Assembly: GCA_947846985.1 (NCBI GenBank)
Contig: CANTUZ010000004.1
Location: 53,607,672 to 53,671,671 of the forward strand
From: Fratercula arctica
Lineage: Eukaryota; Chordata; Aves; Charadriiformes; Alcidae
Reading direction: 5' to 3'
Length of the DNA stretch: 64,000 nucleotides
Part shown: positions 37,701-49,375 of the stretch, one piece after another
Numbering within the stretch: position 1 is the first letter of the stretch
Layout: each line of letters starts with the position of its first letter
The notes under the pieces: model-generated
What the model saw: only the letters and a program-made list of their open reading frames with translations
Told to the model about the DNA's origin: nothing
Databases searched by the model: none
Program-made: the position numbers and the translations under genes

Positions 37701-38329
37701 ATTATGGGAAAAAACACACTTTCATCTGTCAGCCAACATCCTTTGCAGTGAAGAGGCATTGGTTAACTGTCTCCCAAAGTACTTTAGTTCCAACAGACCC
37801 TGAGGGATTAATGATTCTTCTAAGACATGTAAGAAGAATGAATATTGAAGGATACAACAAAAATGTTGTTTTCCTTTAGATGTCTCTTTTAATTCGATAA
37901 ATGCAAACAAAAAAGTGATAAACAAAGGTGAATTTGACATGAAAAGAACTATTTTGCAGATAGGCCATGAATAATAAAACGTTCCCCCAAAGGACTGGCT
38001 TGCCAGACATGTAAGGGCCAGATGAGCCTGTCCGGTGACAGCCCATCCTGAATTTTCCTGCCTACAGCTGGTGTGACATTTCCCCATGTCTGCAGGCTCT
38101 AAAGGGTTAACTACATGAGGGTTTTTTCCTATTCAAAACTCCACGCAACCTATTTCCTTGCCCAGAACATCTTGTGCATTGTGCTAGCATACAATGAAAC
38201 TATTCAAAAATTCTTATGATTCAATCTTTTTCTGTCATTGGTTTTAAGCTTCTGGCTAAGGAAGTGTTACTGTGGAATAACACAAGTGCTCCGCTTAAAA
38301 TTACTTCAGGTTTTTAATTCATCTCTTCC

Positions 38330-38378
38330 AGACTTACAGTGGCACAAGCTGAAGCAGAATCTGGCCCCTTCTATTTCT
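38330..38378. repeat. Possible decayed ancient amniote repeat
   Basis: GACTTACAGTGGCACAAGCT, then GAAGCAGAATCTGGCCCC resembles the common old-repeat text TTACACCAGTGTAA, then GATCAGAATCTGGCCC. The stretch is short, so this is tentative. Confidence 0.35.
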
Positions 38379-41300
38379 CATGTCCTTAAAATAAATCCAT
38401 GAAATGTGGCTTCACTACTCTCTTCCTCAGATATAGGAACAATACTGGGTTAGATCATTAATGTCAGAGGGTCGCTAAAGCCCAAAGCAATACGATGATT
38501 TTGGCCAGCTGAGGGAGCAGGTCTATTGTTCCTTAACGATTCAAAAGGTGATAAATCTTTTCATTCTGGAAGGATGCTGCTATCAAATGTGCATCAGCTT
38601 CTTCTGATTTAAATGTCCATTTGCATCTGAAAAGATACTCTTCCTAAATTCTGTGTGTGCTCCACATGTAACACTTCACAGTAATCAAACAACAGAGCTA
38701 AGAATGACATAGATGTTTAAATGCTACACATCAGTGCTTACAACTACTGATACCACAAAGTTAACCCATCTGTAATTAAAGACAATAAAGAAAGCCACTG
38801 CAAGCCTCTATGCTCCCAGAAAAGCTTAGAGAATAAGCTAATACAACAGCATGGGCAAGGAAGTGTCTCATGGAAAGGTAGTTTGTGGCTCCATCTCAGG
38901 CCTCTAGTTATGCCCTACAAGATCTTGCTCCTGGGTCAGGTATCCACACTAAAGAATAATCTGAACTGTAAGGGTCTGGTTTGTTTTATTTAGAATATAC
39001 CAGGAAAAAAAAAAGAAACTCTTTATGAAAACAAAGCTACAGAGGGTGGAGTTAATTCTTTCCAGGTTTGGATCCAGGCTGATCCGACAAACCTAGCTTT
39101 GTCCCACATCTGTTGGAAAGGCAGAAAATTTGCTTATACTTGCCCTCAGGAAGGGCAAATTGGGTAGTAAAATGTTGGTGGCTGAGCAAAGCAAGAGGCT
39201 TGTGTCCAACTGGTTTCTCAGACTGCAGAAGCCAAAGCTCTAAAAGATTATGGTATCTCCTTGCTGAAAGACAAAAATAATGATCATTTATTAAAGATGC
39301 TGTATCACTGAGGATTTGCCGCCACATAGACACATTCTTCCGATTTTGATGAAAGTCTCTCTCCCTGGCAGGTCATTTTTTATCATAGCCAAATTTCTTA
39401 ACAAGTAGCAATTACCAAGCCACGTTGCCTGTAAGTACACCCAACAGTCACAGACTACAGGATGACATATTATATCCATGAATACCTCACAATTGAAATA
39501 CATTTTCCCTACGGGACTACATCACTGCTTGATTTAATTTTTCCTGACATTTGGCCTGGAGCTTCTTTAAAGAAATGAACTTAGGATGCCTTTGCTGACA
39601 GCAAAGGACAAACCATGGCTATATACTCAAATCCTACTTAAATCATGCACACTACCCTTTTAAAATACTACTCCTGCATAAATTGTAGGATAGTCGCTGA
39701 GATCTATTAGTCAGAGTTCATCTTCTACCATTTGAGGATGAGCTATAGGTCCACATATGCAGTACTAAAGGTCCAGCATAAATCATACAACTGCGAAGGA
39801 ATAAACATTTTCACCAGTGACAAATTTATCGATGTGGAAGAAGATATGCCAACTCGTCAGAATCCCTACTAGGGTTTTTTACAACCTCAATACTTCTTAC
39901 TATGAATCGTCCATATTCTAGTTCGGATTGGTGTCTTTTTCCTTTTCCTCCATGATGTTCTCTAAAAAACAGGTACGTAAAAAGATGCCATTTCAAGAGT
40001 ACTCCTAAGAGAGAGAGAGGCAAATGGAGTAACTTACTGTAAGGTGAGGGAGAGGAGATGGATTAGGAATTAGAGTACTACAGTGCTTCTAATAAATCTC
40101 CTGCCTGAAAAGCAGCCAAAAAAGTCTACATTCATTCTCCAATTAGGTTATATCTTTCTCTTTAACATTATGAAGCTGCTATTAATATTATGAAGTTGTG
40201 TGTCTCTCCAAATATTAAATTTAATGCCCATTATAAGTGACACATTGACAAGTTCAGAGAGGGAAGTGCTCTGGCTGTGATACAGGCATAATAACACCAC
40301 CTATGCAGCACTTCCAATGGTTTCCTGAGAGTGTATCTCAGGCCTGAGGACCACCCTACAGCTGTATGATCTTCAGGTCTCTTTGAATCCTTGGTTTCAG
40401 TATTGAGGGGAACTGAATATACCATAAGGAGGAGAACTACATAGTTTTAACTGTGTAAAGCTCTACAAAATTACTTGTAATTTCATTAACTTATTTACAC
40501 AAAACCAGACAGAAATGGTCCCCAAAGGCTTTAGAAAAGGAAAGTTATGGAAAAATGAAAATTAGGACCAAATTAGGCCTGGGTCCAGTGTCATTTCTCT
40601 GAGGACAGTTCTCTCTTAGCTCTGCGTCTTCACCTCTGAGTGGTCTAACAGTAAATGCTCCTCAACACAAACTGATCTTCATCCACAAGGAGGACTGGTC
40701 ACCCAGGAACCAGCAAAACACTGTGACAAGTGAAAGCAGGACAAACATCAACTGTTTGTGGCTACCATTACGCTAGATGCACCCTAGATTTCATGACCCC
40801 CCTTTGACATTTTGAAGCATCTCATCCAACATATAAGTTTTTCAGGCCTTGTGTAATCTGTTCCATACAAGTATCTCTAAATTCAATTTTTTCTCATGCT
40901 CTTTTATTGTTCTCCCATTTGTCTTTTCTTCCTCCCTTCTAGAGCAACTTGACCACTCTCAGCATGTATGAACACATGCATGAAATAACCCATTTTGGTG
41001 TTAAAACTGATCAGTTCATAAATAAAATCAGTCACGTTAACCAGTCTTTAAATACAGGAATCTTTGAATAAATGGCAGAATGCTTAAAAGCAGCTTAAAG
41101 CTGCCCCATGAGCAGCAAAATAGAGAAATCAGGCCTAAGTTTATCACACTTTCAAATGCCCACGATTCACATTTCTCACTTTCAAATGCACAGCCTGCTT
41201 GTTTGTGGAAACCACAGGATAATATGCTCCAGGTTTATTTCTTAAATGTCATCTCTTTCCTTTTTCATGCATCTACAGGATTACTTTTGTACCTGTTATC

Positions 41301-41914
41301 AGCGTATCTTTTGTGCCCTGAGCAATTTTTTAAGAATGTGGAGAAACAATCACAAGCAATTGAGTTCCTGTTTATCAGGCAAACCTTGGTTGCTAACTGA
41401 TCAAATGTTCTCACTGAAAATATGAAGTGAAAGGCGCTTAAGCTACCACAAAGTAAAGAAATAGAAAAGCTTCCTAGATAGAAAGATGGCCTACATGAGC
41501 CATGTTTCATACAGTGTTGGTGAAATTTGTATGTTTTGTAAAAAAAAAAAATTCTCCCCGCCTTTGAAACTAAGTCAAAAAGTCTCAATTCAATCTTTGA
41601 AAAATATTTCATTTTGGAAAGGTAAAAAATGCCTTTTAAGCCTTTAGGTTTGCACAAAGAGACTAGTCTGAATCGTATCTCTCAAGAACAAACAACAGCT
41701 CCTACCAGTTCAAATGAACTGAATTGTTTTTCCAAAAATCAATTCTGCTTGCTGAGCTCTTACTCTCTGCTCTGTCCCTCTAGCACACCTCATCCACATC
41801 TCCCTTTGCCCATGTTACTCTCAATAATAATGATTTTCACTCAATACTGTAACTTAAGCTCCTAGTCTTGTCCTAGGTTTCTTTTGCTTGAGGCAGCCAG
41901 AAATAAAAGACAGA

Positions 41915-42012
41915 TCATCTGTCTTAAGACCTGCATTTTTTCCTAGCTACACAGCAGATCCTTGGTGTGACCAAAGCAAGTTATTTAGCTCTCTGCTTCC
42001 ATCTCATATATT
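41915..42012 (+). repeat. MIR-like fragment
   Basis: CTACACAGCAGATCCTTGGT, GTGACCAAAGCAAGTTATTT, AGCTCTCTGCTTCCATCTCA follow the MIR order CTAGCTGTGTGACCTTGGGC, AAGTTATTTAACCTCTCTG, CTTCAGTTTCCTCATCTG. The fragment ends just before the CR1 copy. Confidence 0.6.
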
Positions 42013-42054
42013 TAGGGGAGAACATCAGGCAGGGAAACTCTCTCCACCACAGTG

Positions 42055-42179
42055 GATGAGCTTGACAGGGCTCTGAACGACCTGGCCTACTTGAAGATGT
42101 CCCTACTTATTGCAGTGGGGTTGGACTAGATGACCTTTAAAGGTCCCTTCCACCCAAACTATTCTACAATTCTATCACA
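42055..42179 (+). mobile_element. CR1 LINE 3' end, avian type, strongly 5'-truncated
   Basis: The sequence ends GGGGTTGGACTAGATGACCT, TTAAAGGTCCCTTCCACCC, AAACTATTCTACAATTCTAT. This is the diagnostic 3' end of chicken-repeat-1 elements: a conserved hairpin region, then short ATTCTATGA-type repeats in place of a poly-A tail. Upstream text (GACAGGGCTCTGAACGACCT, GGCCTACTTGAAGATGTCCC) is the usual GGCTTTGAGCAACCTGGTCT region with changes. Only the last 125 bp or so remain, which is typical because most CR1 copies are 5'-truncated. Confidence 0.9.
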
Positions 42180-43739
42180 ACTCCATGCTTGGTGGAACTA
42201 TGACTTCATTAAAGGATGCAAAGCGTAATACTTCTATGTTCGATTTTACATTCAAACACGTCTTGGTTTGCAAAACAGTGAGTAAATTTGTTTCTTAACA
42301 ACATAGTAAACCTTTTAAATCATGTATAAGCAGCAGAACAAAAACTCTACATTGCTAGGGCAGAAAAAGATATTTCAGTGCCAACTCTGGTCCATTAGAT
42401 TTTAATTGGCTCCAGCTGGCAGTCCCATAAACTATAACTTTTTTACCTGAAGCTGAGCAGCTGTCCACACAAAGAGAAGAAAAAAACTTCCTACCCAGGA
42501 AAAAGAAGAAAGTATGTTGCATGTAACTTCTTCCTTACAGTCTACTATAGAACTAAATACAGTCAGTGTACCAGATTAAACAGGTCTTTCAAGGTTCCTT
42601 TTTAACCAAAATCCCAATAATCTCAAAATCTTAAATTCTGCAATACATTTACACAAGTCATTCGAACACTCTTCTCCAAGGAATCTGTGTAATGCTCTAC
42701 TAGTGAGAGAGTTAAATTTAAATGTTATAAACTCAGAAACAGCAAAGATCAGGATTTTTCCAAATCTCTGCCTCTGCTTTACCTGCCTGGCCGGATGTAC
42801 TACGGGACAGAGCACCTCACTGCTTCTCACTGGCAAACTCAACAGGCAGTACAGCTCAGACTGGACAATTCCTTAAATTTTTCCCACTCAGGTAAAACGG
42901 ATTTAGTCGCGGAAACTGTGGAACTGAATTACTTCTGCCATTACTACAATATAGTATAAATTTAGTCAAGTACAGGCAACTGTCTGCCTATTTCCTATGT
43001 ATATGTAGATAGACAGACATATATCAAACAGCTTACAAAAATTATAGAAGCCTGATCAAATTCCAGTCTTATCGTAGCAAACTCATAGTAACTATCGAAC
43101 CAAAGAGAGACTCCAGTTTTTCACCGGAAGACAAAGATCAAAACTTGGTCTGCTAGATTTCAATTGCAGTATTACCTTTTTCTTTCATTTATTCCCCTTT
43201 GAGAATTAACGAGAAAAAAAAAGTAAATAAAATTTCAGTCTGACCTGCAGATCAGTCTTTTCAACTAAATAGTCTCACCTGTATTACTGCTAGCAGTGGT
43301 ACTAACACGATACTGTCTCCTGCAATGACATAGAAAAACATCTTCCATCCCTCAGAAGACAGGGTGCTTCAGAGGAGCCGGACAAGCCTTTCAGAAGCAC
43401 CGTAGCATTCCCAGAGCCACTGCTGAGCTTCCCCTGCACCACCAGCAGCACAAGGACAACTCCACTGAATTCTGCAGGCACTGCCGAATGATGAGCACAC
43501 AAAGAGCTGCAAAAATCTCCCTTCGCTAATTGGTATGTGCAACACCTGGAAGAAGAGGGATGGCACAGACTTCCTTTTAAAATCTTGAAATGGGTGTCAT
43601 GTTGTCTCCCTACTGAGCACACAAGCCCTATTCTCCTGCCCTGCTTCTCCTGCTGTCACAAAGGTCTTTTGAGGAACTAGAAAAACCATACTGCGGTGGC
43701 ATGCAGGCCTTCAGAGCTTGAAGCCTTGAAGCTTTTCTC

Positions 43740-43850
43740 CTCTGCTCAGGGAGCGCCTGGGAGGACGCAAGGCTCAGCTTTTCCGTCTGCTCAGAACTGA
43801 GCAGCGCTCGCGCTCTAGCATCCCTCCTCCCAATGCTCGCGCAGGCAATA
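43740..43850. promoter_or_regulatory. Small CpG cluster
   Basis: Eight CpG dinucleotides fall between 43752 and 43841, including GCGCTCGCGCTC and CTCGCGC, in a window that is otherwise CpG-poor. It is much too short for a full CpG island. It may be an unmethylated regulatory site or a chance GC-rich patch. Confidence 0.4.
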
Positions 43851-43989
43851 AAGCAAACAGACAGGGCTGTTTTAAAAATGACCCTAATGATGTAAATTAG
43901 ACAAACATTAATAAACTCAGCAGGTTATTTCCCTACTGGAAAAACCACCATAGATCAGAACAGCTCTCATGTCAGTGATTCATATTGTT

Positions 43990-44350
43990 ATACAAGGCCT
44001 GTGTCTGAAAATAAAGGTTCCACATGAGATTTGCACTGAAAACACCTTATCCGCCAGGATTGCCTTTATTATTTCTGAACTACAAAGAGGCCAATAAAAG
44101 AGCTGTATTAAAACAGGCCCCCTGTTACCAGAATGCTGTGATTAAATGTTTGACTTACAGTTTGCTTTATTAAGCAAAGCAAACACCGGCAGCTTTCCAG
44201 ATTTCTGAACTTTGATTCGCTTTTAAGCATTAAGGCTGACCCAAACCTGCTCACATCCTACCAGCCTGGAAACTGCATATAACACAAACCTGCAGGTTAT
44301 ATTTTATCTGACTGCAAAGTGTTAGATGCCTGATTATATAAGGGTTAATT
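43990..44350. promoter_or_regulatory. Candidate conserved non-coding (enhancer-like) element
   Basis: This stretch is free of recognisable repeats and packed with factor-like words: CCTTTATTATTTCTG, TTTGCTTTATTAAGCAAAGC, AACTTTGATTCGC, AAAGTGTTAGATGCCTGATT and the perfect 12-bp palindrome AACCTGCAGGTT at 44287-44298. TTTGCTTTATTAAGCAAAGC is itself close to palindromic. The texture resembles vertebrate conserved elements, but conservation cannot be shown from a single sequence. This is inference. Confidence 0.3.
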
Positions 44351-47155
44351 TCCCATTATGGGGATCTCTTAAAGCTACACAACAGAGAGACTAAAGAAGC
44401 ACTAAAGAATTGCTCTTGATGGCAGAAGGCTTGTGCCAGACAGCTACAACTTCTCAACTTAAAAGAAACACATATTTTTATATTAAAATCTAGTCTAAGA
44501 GTTCTCATATTCCTAATATTTTTCGTTAATGATGTCATTTCTATATGTGAAATGATACATGATACTCAAAAGAAAAACATGAAGGGGCTGCACATTAACA
44601 GACGGAAGACTGGAAACACCAAAGTTAGAGTAAGCACTCTTTTCCTGCCTCTGTACTGGAGAAAAACTTAAGCATGAAAAGAAGCTCCCTAAACACCTGT
44701 AACAGAACTCAGCTCAATGGGACTATCAGCATGACAGTGGTGGATGAGGCCCCCAAGCACCTACCTGCCAAGCTCCACCCTTCCAAGGCCTTCTACAAAT
44801 ACACTGGTACAGCTGATCCTGACTTTGGAGATATGATGGCCATTTTAGCACTTGAGATCTCTCCCAGCACTGTCTTCTGCAATATCCTAGTATGAATGAT
44901 TAATATCATACAACACAACTATTTAATTCTATGCTAGCAATAAAAAATATGGAAGCGGACCAAACTACCACTCCAAACACTGTTTTTAAATATGATGTCA
45001 GCAACCAGTGCACAATGCCAAGGCTCAAGTCCTCAAAGATATTTAGACACCAACCTCTGTTTTAGTACCTACATTTATTGTTGAGGTCCTTTGACAGCCT
45101 CAAAATCCTACAGTTCAGCTGTTCCTTCAATGCCTCAAGTGTATGGATGTTAAAGCCCACATAAATCTGTACACAGAAAACAAACCACCTCTGACCCGGG
45201 GTTCACCCAACCCCAACAGCTCTATCTCAACAAGCCAAACCTTCCTCATCTGTTGTGCTGCGATGGTCCAGTTTGTTCCATGGATTATGAGAAGGAATAC
45301 TCATCTTGCTGTAAACTGCACAAAGAGAGGCTTGGATCTATCTCACAGACGGACACCTAAATGTAGGTACCACACACAGGCGTTCACACGTGAAGAAGTC
45401 ACCTGAGCACTTATTACAGTCAACGGAGTCCGTGTCAGCTGCTCACCTCATCCTAAAATAGGCACTTAAATTTGCTTAGCTGAACAGCCCTAGACTGCGT
45501 TGCTTTAGAAGCTGAATAACTTTAGACTCTTACAATGAGATCTTTGCTGACTTTATAACAGAAGCTTAGACTCCTGCTTCACATGTAGACAACTCTATTC
45601 AGATATTTAAATTTACAAATAGAATCTTACCCCAAAGTCTAAAGAGATGATGCAGGTTCAGGCTTTACTGAACATGTTGTCATCCAGCCTTTTCCACCCA
45701 AAAGGAATGAGTGCCTTCATAAGGAGTGTGAGAAAGCTTACACCAGAGACAGATTTTACGGTATATCAGTTTGTTAGTTACAAATGAAAATTGTGTGTGC
45801 TGTTCCTTCTGCCTGCAACTTAGAAGTATAAACTAAATTTTAGATACGTAGCTTAGCCATTGTTCCTCACTTAAGGTATAGCTGCTCTGTTCCACTGTAT
45901 CACTCAATACCATCAAATCTGGGGCCACAAAGGATTTAAGCATGTCATTTAATCATTCTCCAAAAGGCAAGCTGAACAATGTCACATCTTTATCATTGCA
46001 TATGGCATCACTTATCCTGATAGCTGTAAAAGCAAGAATCACTGTTAAGCATTTAATCCTGTCAGACAGGGATATTAACCTGCTATTTTAAAAGCCATTG
46101 CCATCTGATCTGTGCAGTACTGACAATGATGGCTTCCCAAGTAACAATTCTTTCTGCCAAAAGAAAGGATGGTAGAAATAGCTCTGATGGAGATGGAACT
46201 CTAGACCTGGTGGTGAAAACTTTTGGGGGAAGTTATTTCAGTAAAGACAGTGTGGGGGCAAAAATGAGTTCTTTAAAACATTCATTAACTTCCTGTAATA
46301 TGTAACAAATTAATCTCTTTCCCTCGTTTGTAGGTATACATGCATATATTATTCACTTATCGGTACCTACAAGGATAAAATCAAAGAATGGCCTCATGCC
46401 ACAGTTAATGTCCTAGCAAGGATGTCAACCCTAAAGTACACTTCAAGAGGGAGAAAGTGAATAAACAGAAGATTTCAAACCATGGATTAGACATTTGCTT
46501 GAAAAAGTACTGCGCTGAGAGGAAACACAACTGAAGGAAGCAACTGGACTCTGGATTCTGGGCAGAATACAGCCACACCAGCTGGACTCAGTTGACAATG
46601 ACTCTTTCAGACATGAGATGTTTCATTCGTATTTCACACAATGGCTACATGAGTAATGAACAGATGGTTTTGCTATTCGCACCACTTAGTGGAGCATGAA
46701 ATGATGCACTGACAGGTAGGAGAGAGAAGAATCCAAAGCGGGTGTTGTAGTAATACTATGGCAACGTACAGCATGTCAAAATCCATGGTGCAAAATACTT
46801 AACCAAAATGTATTCAGGGGCTCCAAAATTAAAGGTATTAATAGCTAATGTTTCTATTGCATTTTTTTTTTAAGCTCGGAGGGAAAAAACATAATAAGCG
46901 AGAACATTTTAGAGTGAACTCAATTAACTAATCTATTCAGGCCTGTATGTTCTTCTAATGGAAGACAGACAAGGATCATCCATATATATATGACCTCCAA
47001 GCCTGAACACTGCAATGCGTGGTTGCGTGGGACTGAAAGCTAGAGGACTAAACAAACTCCAGCTGGCATAACAGGCAGCTGCCTAATTAGTAATGGATTC
47101 ACTGTCTCACAGATATGTTGATGTTCTGGTCACTGCACTAGCTGATGAGAATAAA

Positions 47156-47223
47156 GTAAAAAAAAACAAAACAAAAACAAAAACAAAAAAAAACCCAAAC
47201 AACAAAAAAACCAAAACCACAAA
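47156..47223. repeat. A-rich (CAAAA)n-like simple repeat
   Basis: CAAAA/CAAAAA units alternate with longer A runs and ACCC/CCAAA words. A low-complexity tract; the 78-codon frame crossing it is lysine/asparagine-rich for this reason. Confidence 0.85.
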
Positions 47224-48796
47224 CCTCAAAGTTTTTATCTTCAAATCTAGTCTACTATTTGACCCTCAACTGGAAACTCCAGCACTGAGTTTCTGCCATT
47301 GTATGATAGTGTCTGGGGCTGGAAGTTGACTTGTCTCCTCAAGCTAACATGCAGACAACCCAAAGCAGTGTTTAAAAGCAGTGGGTTCTCCTGGAGTAAG
47401 TGAAACCATGCAGAACCTCACTTAGAAGTCAAAAAAATCCAACTTCAAAATACACTCTGTATTCTTTTTAAGTCTCATAAATGACTTTTTAAGTCTAATT
47501 CATTAATTTCGGACTGAAAGTTTTCAATATTTTAACAAGAAATCTATCAAGGCATATAAAATTTCATTACTTCCTAACATATTTTAATAAAATATTAACC
47601 ATTAAATTAAATATTAGTATCAAAATACAAAGTAAATTATTTTTTGGCGTTATACTAAACACAGTGCAGGTTTTTGCTGCAATTATCACAATAAGAATGA
47701 AATTTTTAAAAAGAGCTTCTGTTCCATGAGGACATCTATCTCTGTGTGAGAAGTTGCACTTGGGAGCAGCACACCTCCCCACATGCCATTTGTCATTAGG
47801 GTTTTAAACATATTATTTACCTTCATGGGTCTTTTCTCATATTTTTGGACAAACACCTTGCTAAAGACAACATGTTGGGATCAACCCCTGCCTTCCACTT
47901 CCATACATGAATGAAGATCAGCTCCACTGCTCAACAGTCATGTAAAGCTACCTTTGGTGAGACAAAGCTTGGATCTCATGTATGCATTGTTTCCAAACTT
48001 AAAGGTATAATAAAAATAGCAACTGTTAACTTGGAAAGATGAGATGTAATTATGAGAGCGATAGCCTACTGGGGTAGAACACACCTACTTTCATGAAATC
48101 TGCACAGCAGTCCTGACTGACCCCAGTTCACCAGGGTGTGGGCTTTGCACCTTCTCCAAAAGAGGGCATCTGCAGAACCGCCTCGCAGCTCTGGCTCACT
48201 GCCTCTCTGCGCTGACTCAGAGGAAAGAGACTGCCATCTACTGAGTTAACCCCTCTATTAGCAAAAAGGGAGCTCAAGCAATGAAGAGGAGGTTCATGGT
48301 TAAGGCAAGGAGGTTAGAGAGTTTCCACAGACATCAGCTGCTCCGTCTAACAAGGCTTCAACAGGGAAAAGCAATTTTAAATACGCCTTTTTCTTCTCTT
48401 CCCTTCCTCCCCAGCTACTTTCCCTTAGTCAACAAACTGATTTTCTAATGGGAATTATTCATTCGATGTATACTTTTACCATCTAACCCCTGTAATTCTT
48501 TTGCTCTGAAGGACAGAGATTGCTGTGCCTGCTGTTTTTGCTGCAATGAAGAAGGAAAGCAAAAGGGTGGAGTATCAGAAAAAGAAAACAGAGAAAAGGA
48601 TAGTGGAGAATTGCAAGAAGGGAGGCTTTTGAGCACTTACAGAGTTCATCAAAACATTTATATGAAGCAGTCAGTGGAAAAGATCAGAGGAAAAGCAGTA
48701 AACCATATAATGAATAAAAGAACATTGCCACAAACGGCTAGTCCCCACTGACAGTGCAGTGGGTTGACAGCATTAAGATAGAGCTTAATAAGCCTT

Positions 48797-49032
48797 AGCA
48801 CTTGAATAGCATCTCAAAGCAAAGATCTCAAAGCAATTGCAAATATTAAGATCCCTTCTTGCACCAGGTGCTCTGCATTCTCATCTGTTAATATCCATCA
48901 GAGCTAACGATGTTCAATATCTCGCAGTACCCAACTCTAATTGATTAAAAGCCTCAAAACAATGCGACGAGATATGAATTATTGCCTCCAATTGAACCAG
49001 GAAGAAACTAAGAAATAAAAGAAATTATTTGA
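48797..49032 (-). repeat. MIR/L2-like ancient repeat, first part
   Basis: The left end shows TAGCACTTGAATAGCATCTC and AAAGATCTCAAAGCAATTGC. After a poorly matching middle, CCTCAAAACAATGCGACGAG, ATATGAATTATTGCCTCCAA and AGGAAGAAACTAAGAAATAA follow. The order matches a reverse-complement MIR/L2-type element, usually TCTCAAAGCACTTTACAAAC, CCTCACAACA, GATGGGAAACTGAGGCAC. The part that should come next is found at 49283-49375. Confidence 0.5.
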
Positions 49033-49282
49033 GAAGACGGTGCATGCCTCTATGTTCCACTAATTTTCCTTGCAATCCAAAGAGTTCCTACAGCAAAAAT
49101 AAAGCTGAAACATTCAGTCCTGAATGTCTGTATCAATATGCAATTAATTACCCAAATAGCAAGTGCTGAGAACGTCCAGAATGACGTCCATAATGGAAAG
49201 CAGAGTTATGGGTTTACCTTAAGAATCTAGGCGAATGATAAAAGCACCTGGTTGTAGAACAAGTAAACTCAAAATTTTGTTC

Positions 49283-49375
49283 ATGTGACTTTTCAAATGT
49301 CATGCAGCAAGCTGATATCAAGGCTAGGATGAGAATATATGACTTTTTATTCCTAGCTGAAAATGCCATCCCATT
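49283..49375 (-). repeat. MIR/L2-like ancient repeat, second part
   Basis: ATGTGACTTTTCAAATGTCA, TGCAGCAAGCTGATATCAAG, GCTAGGATGAGAATAT resembles AAGTGACTTGCCCAAGGTCA, CACAGCAAGTCAGTGGCAGA, GCTAGGAATAGAA. Orientation and order continue the fragment at 48797-49032, with 250 bp of other sequence between. Confidence 0.55.

Larger units (their letters stand above)
34321..41914. other. Long unique non-coding tract, no gene seen
   Basis: Contains simple runs: 14 A at 34434-34447, a T-rich tract at 36064-36086 and A-runs near 39004 and 41541. A GC-richer 150-bp patch lies at about 36470-36620. Frames of up to 130 codons (for example 41265-41657, minus) have no recognisable domains. A decayed old-repeat word cluster lies at 38330-38378. 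Confidence 0.5.
42180..48796. other. Non-coding tract holding a CpG cluster and a possible conserved element
   Basis: Apart from the two stretches described separately at 43740-43850 and 43990-44350, and an A/C-rich simple repeat at 47156-47223, this is unique sequence. Frames (87 codons at 45143-45406, 106 at 43302-43622) have no protein features. Confidence 0.5.

Noticed and set aside
41265..41657. 130-codon minus-strand frame
   Set aside because: No recognisable domain and it crosses an A-rich tract; a + frame overlaps it.
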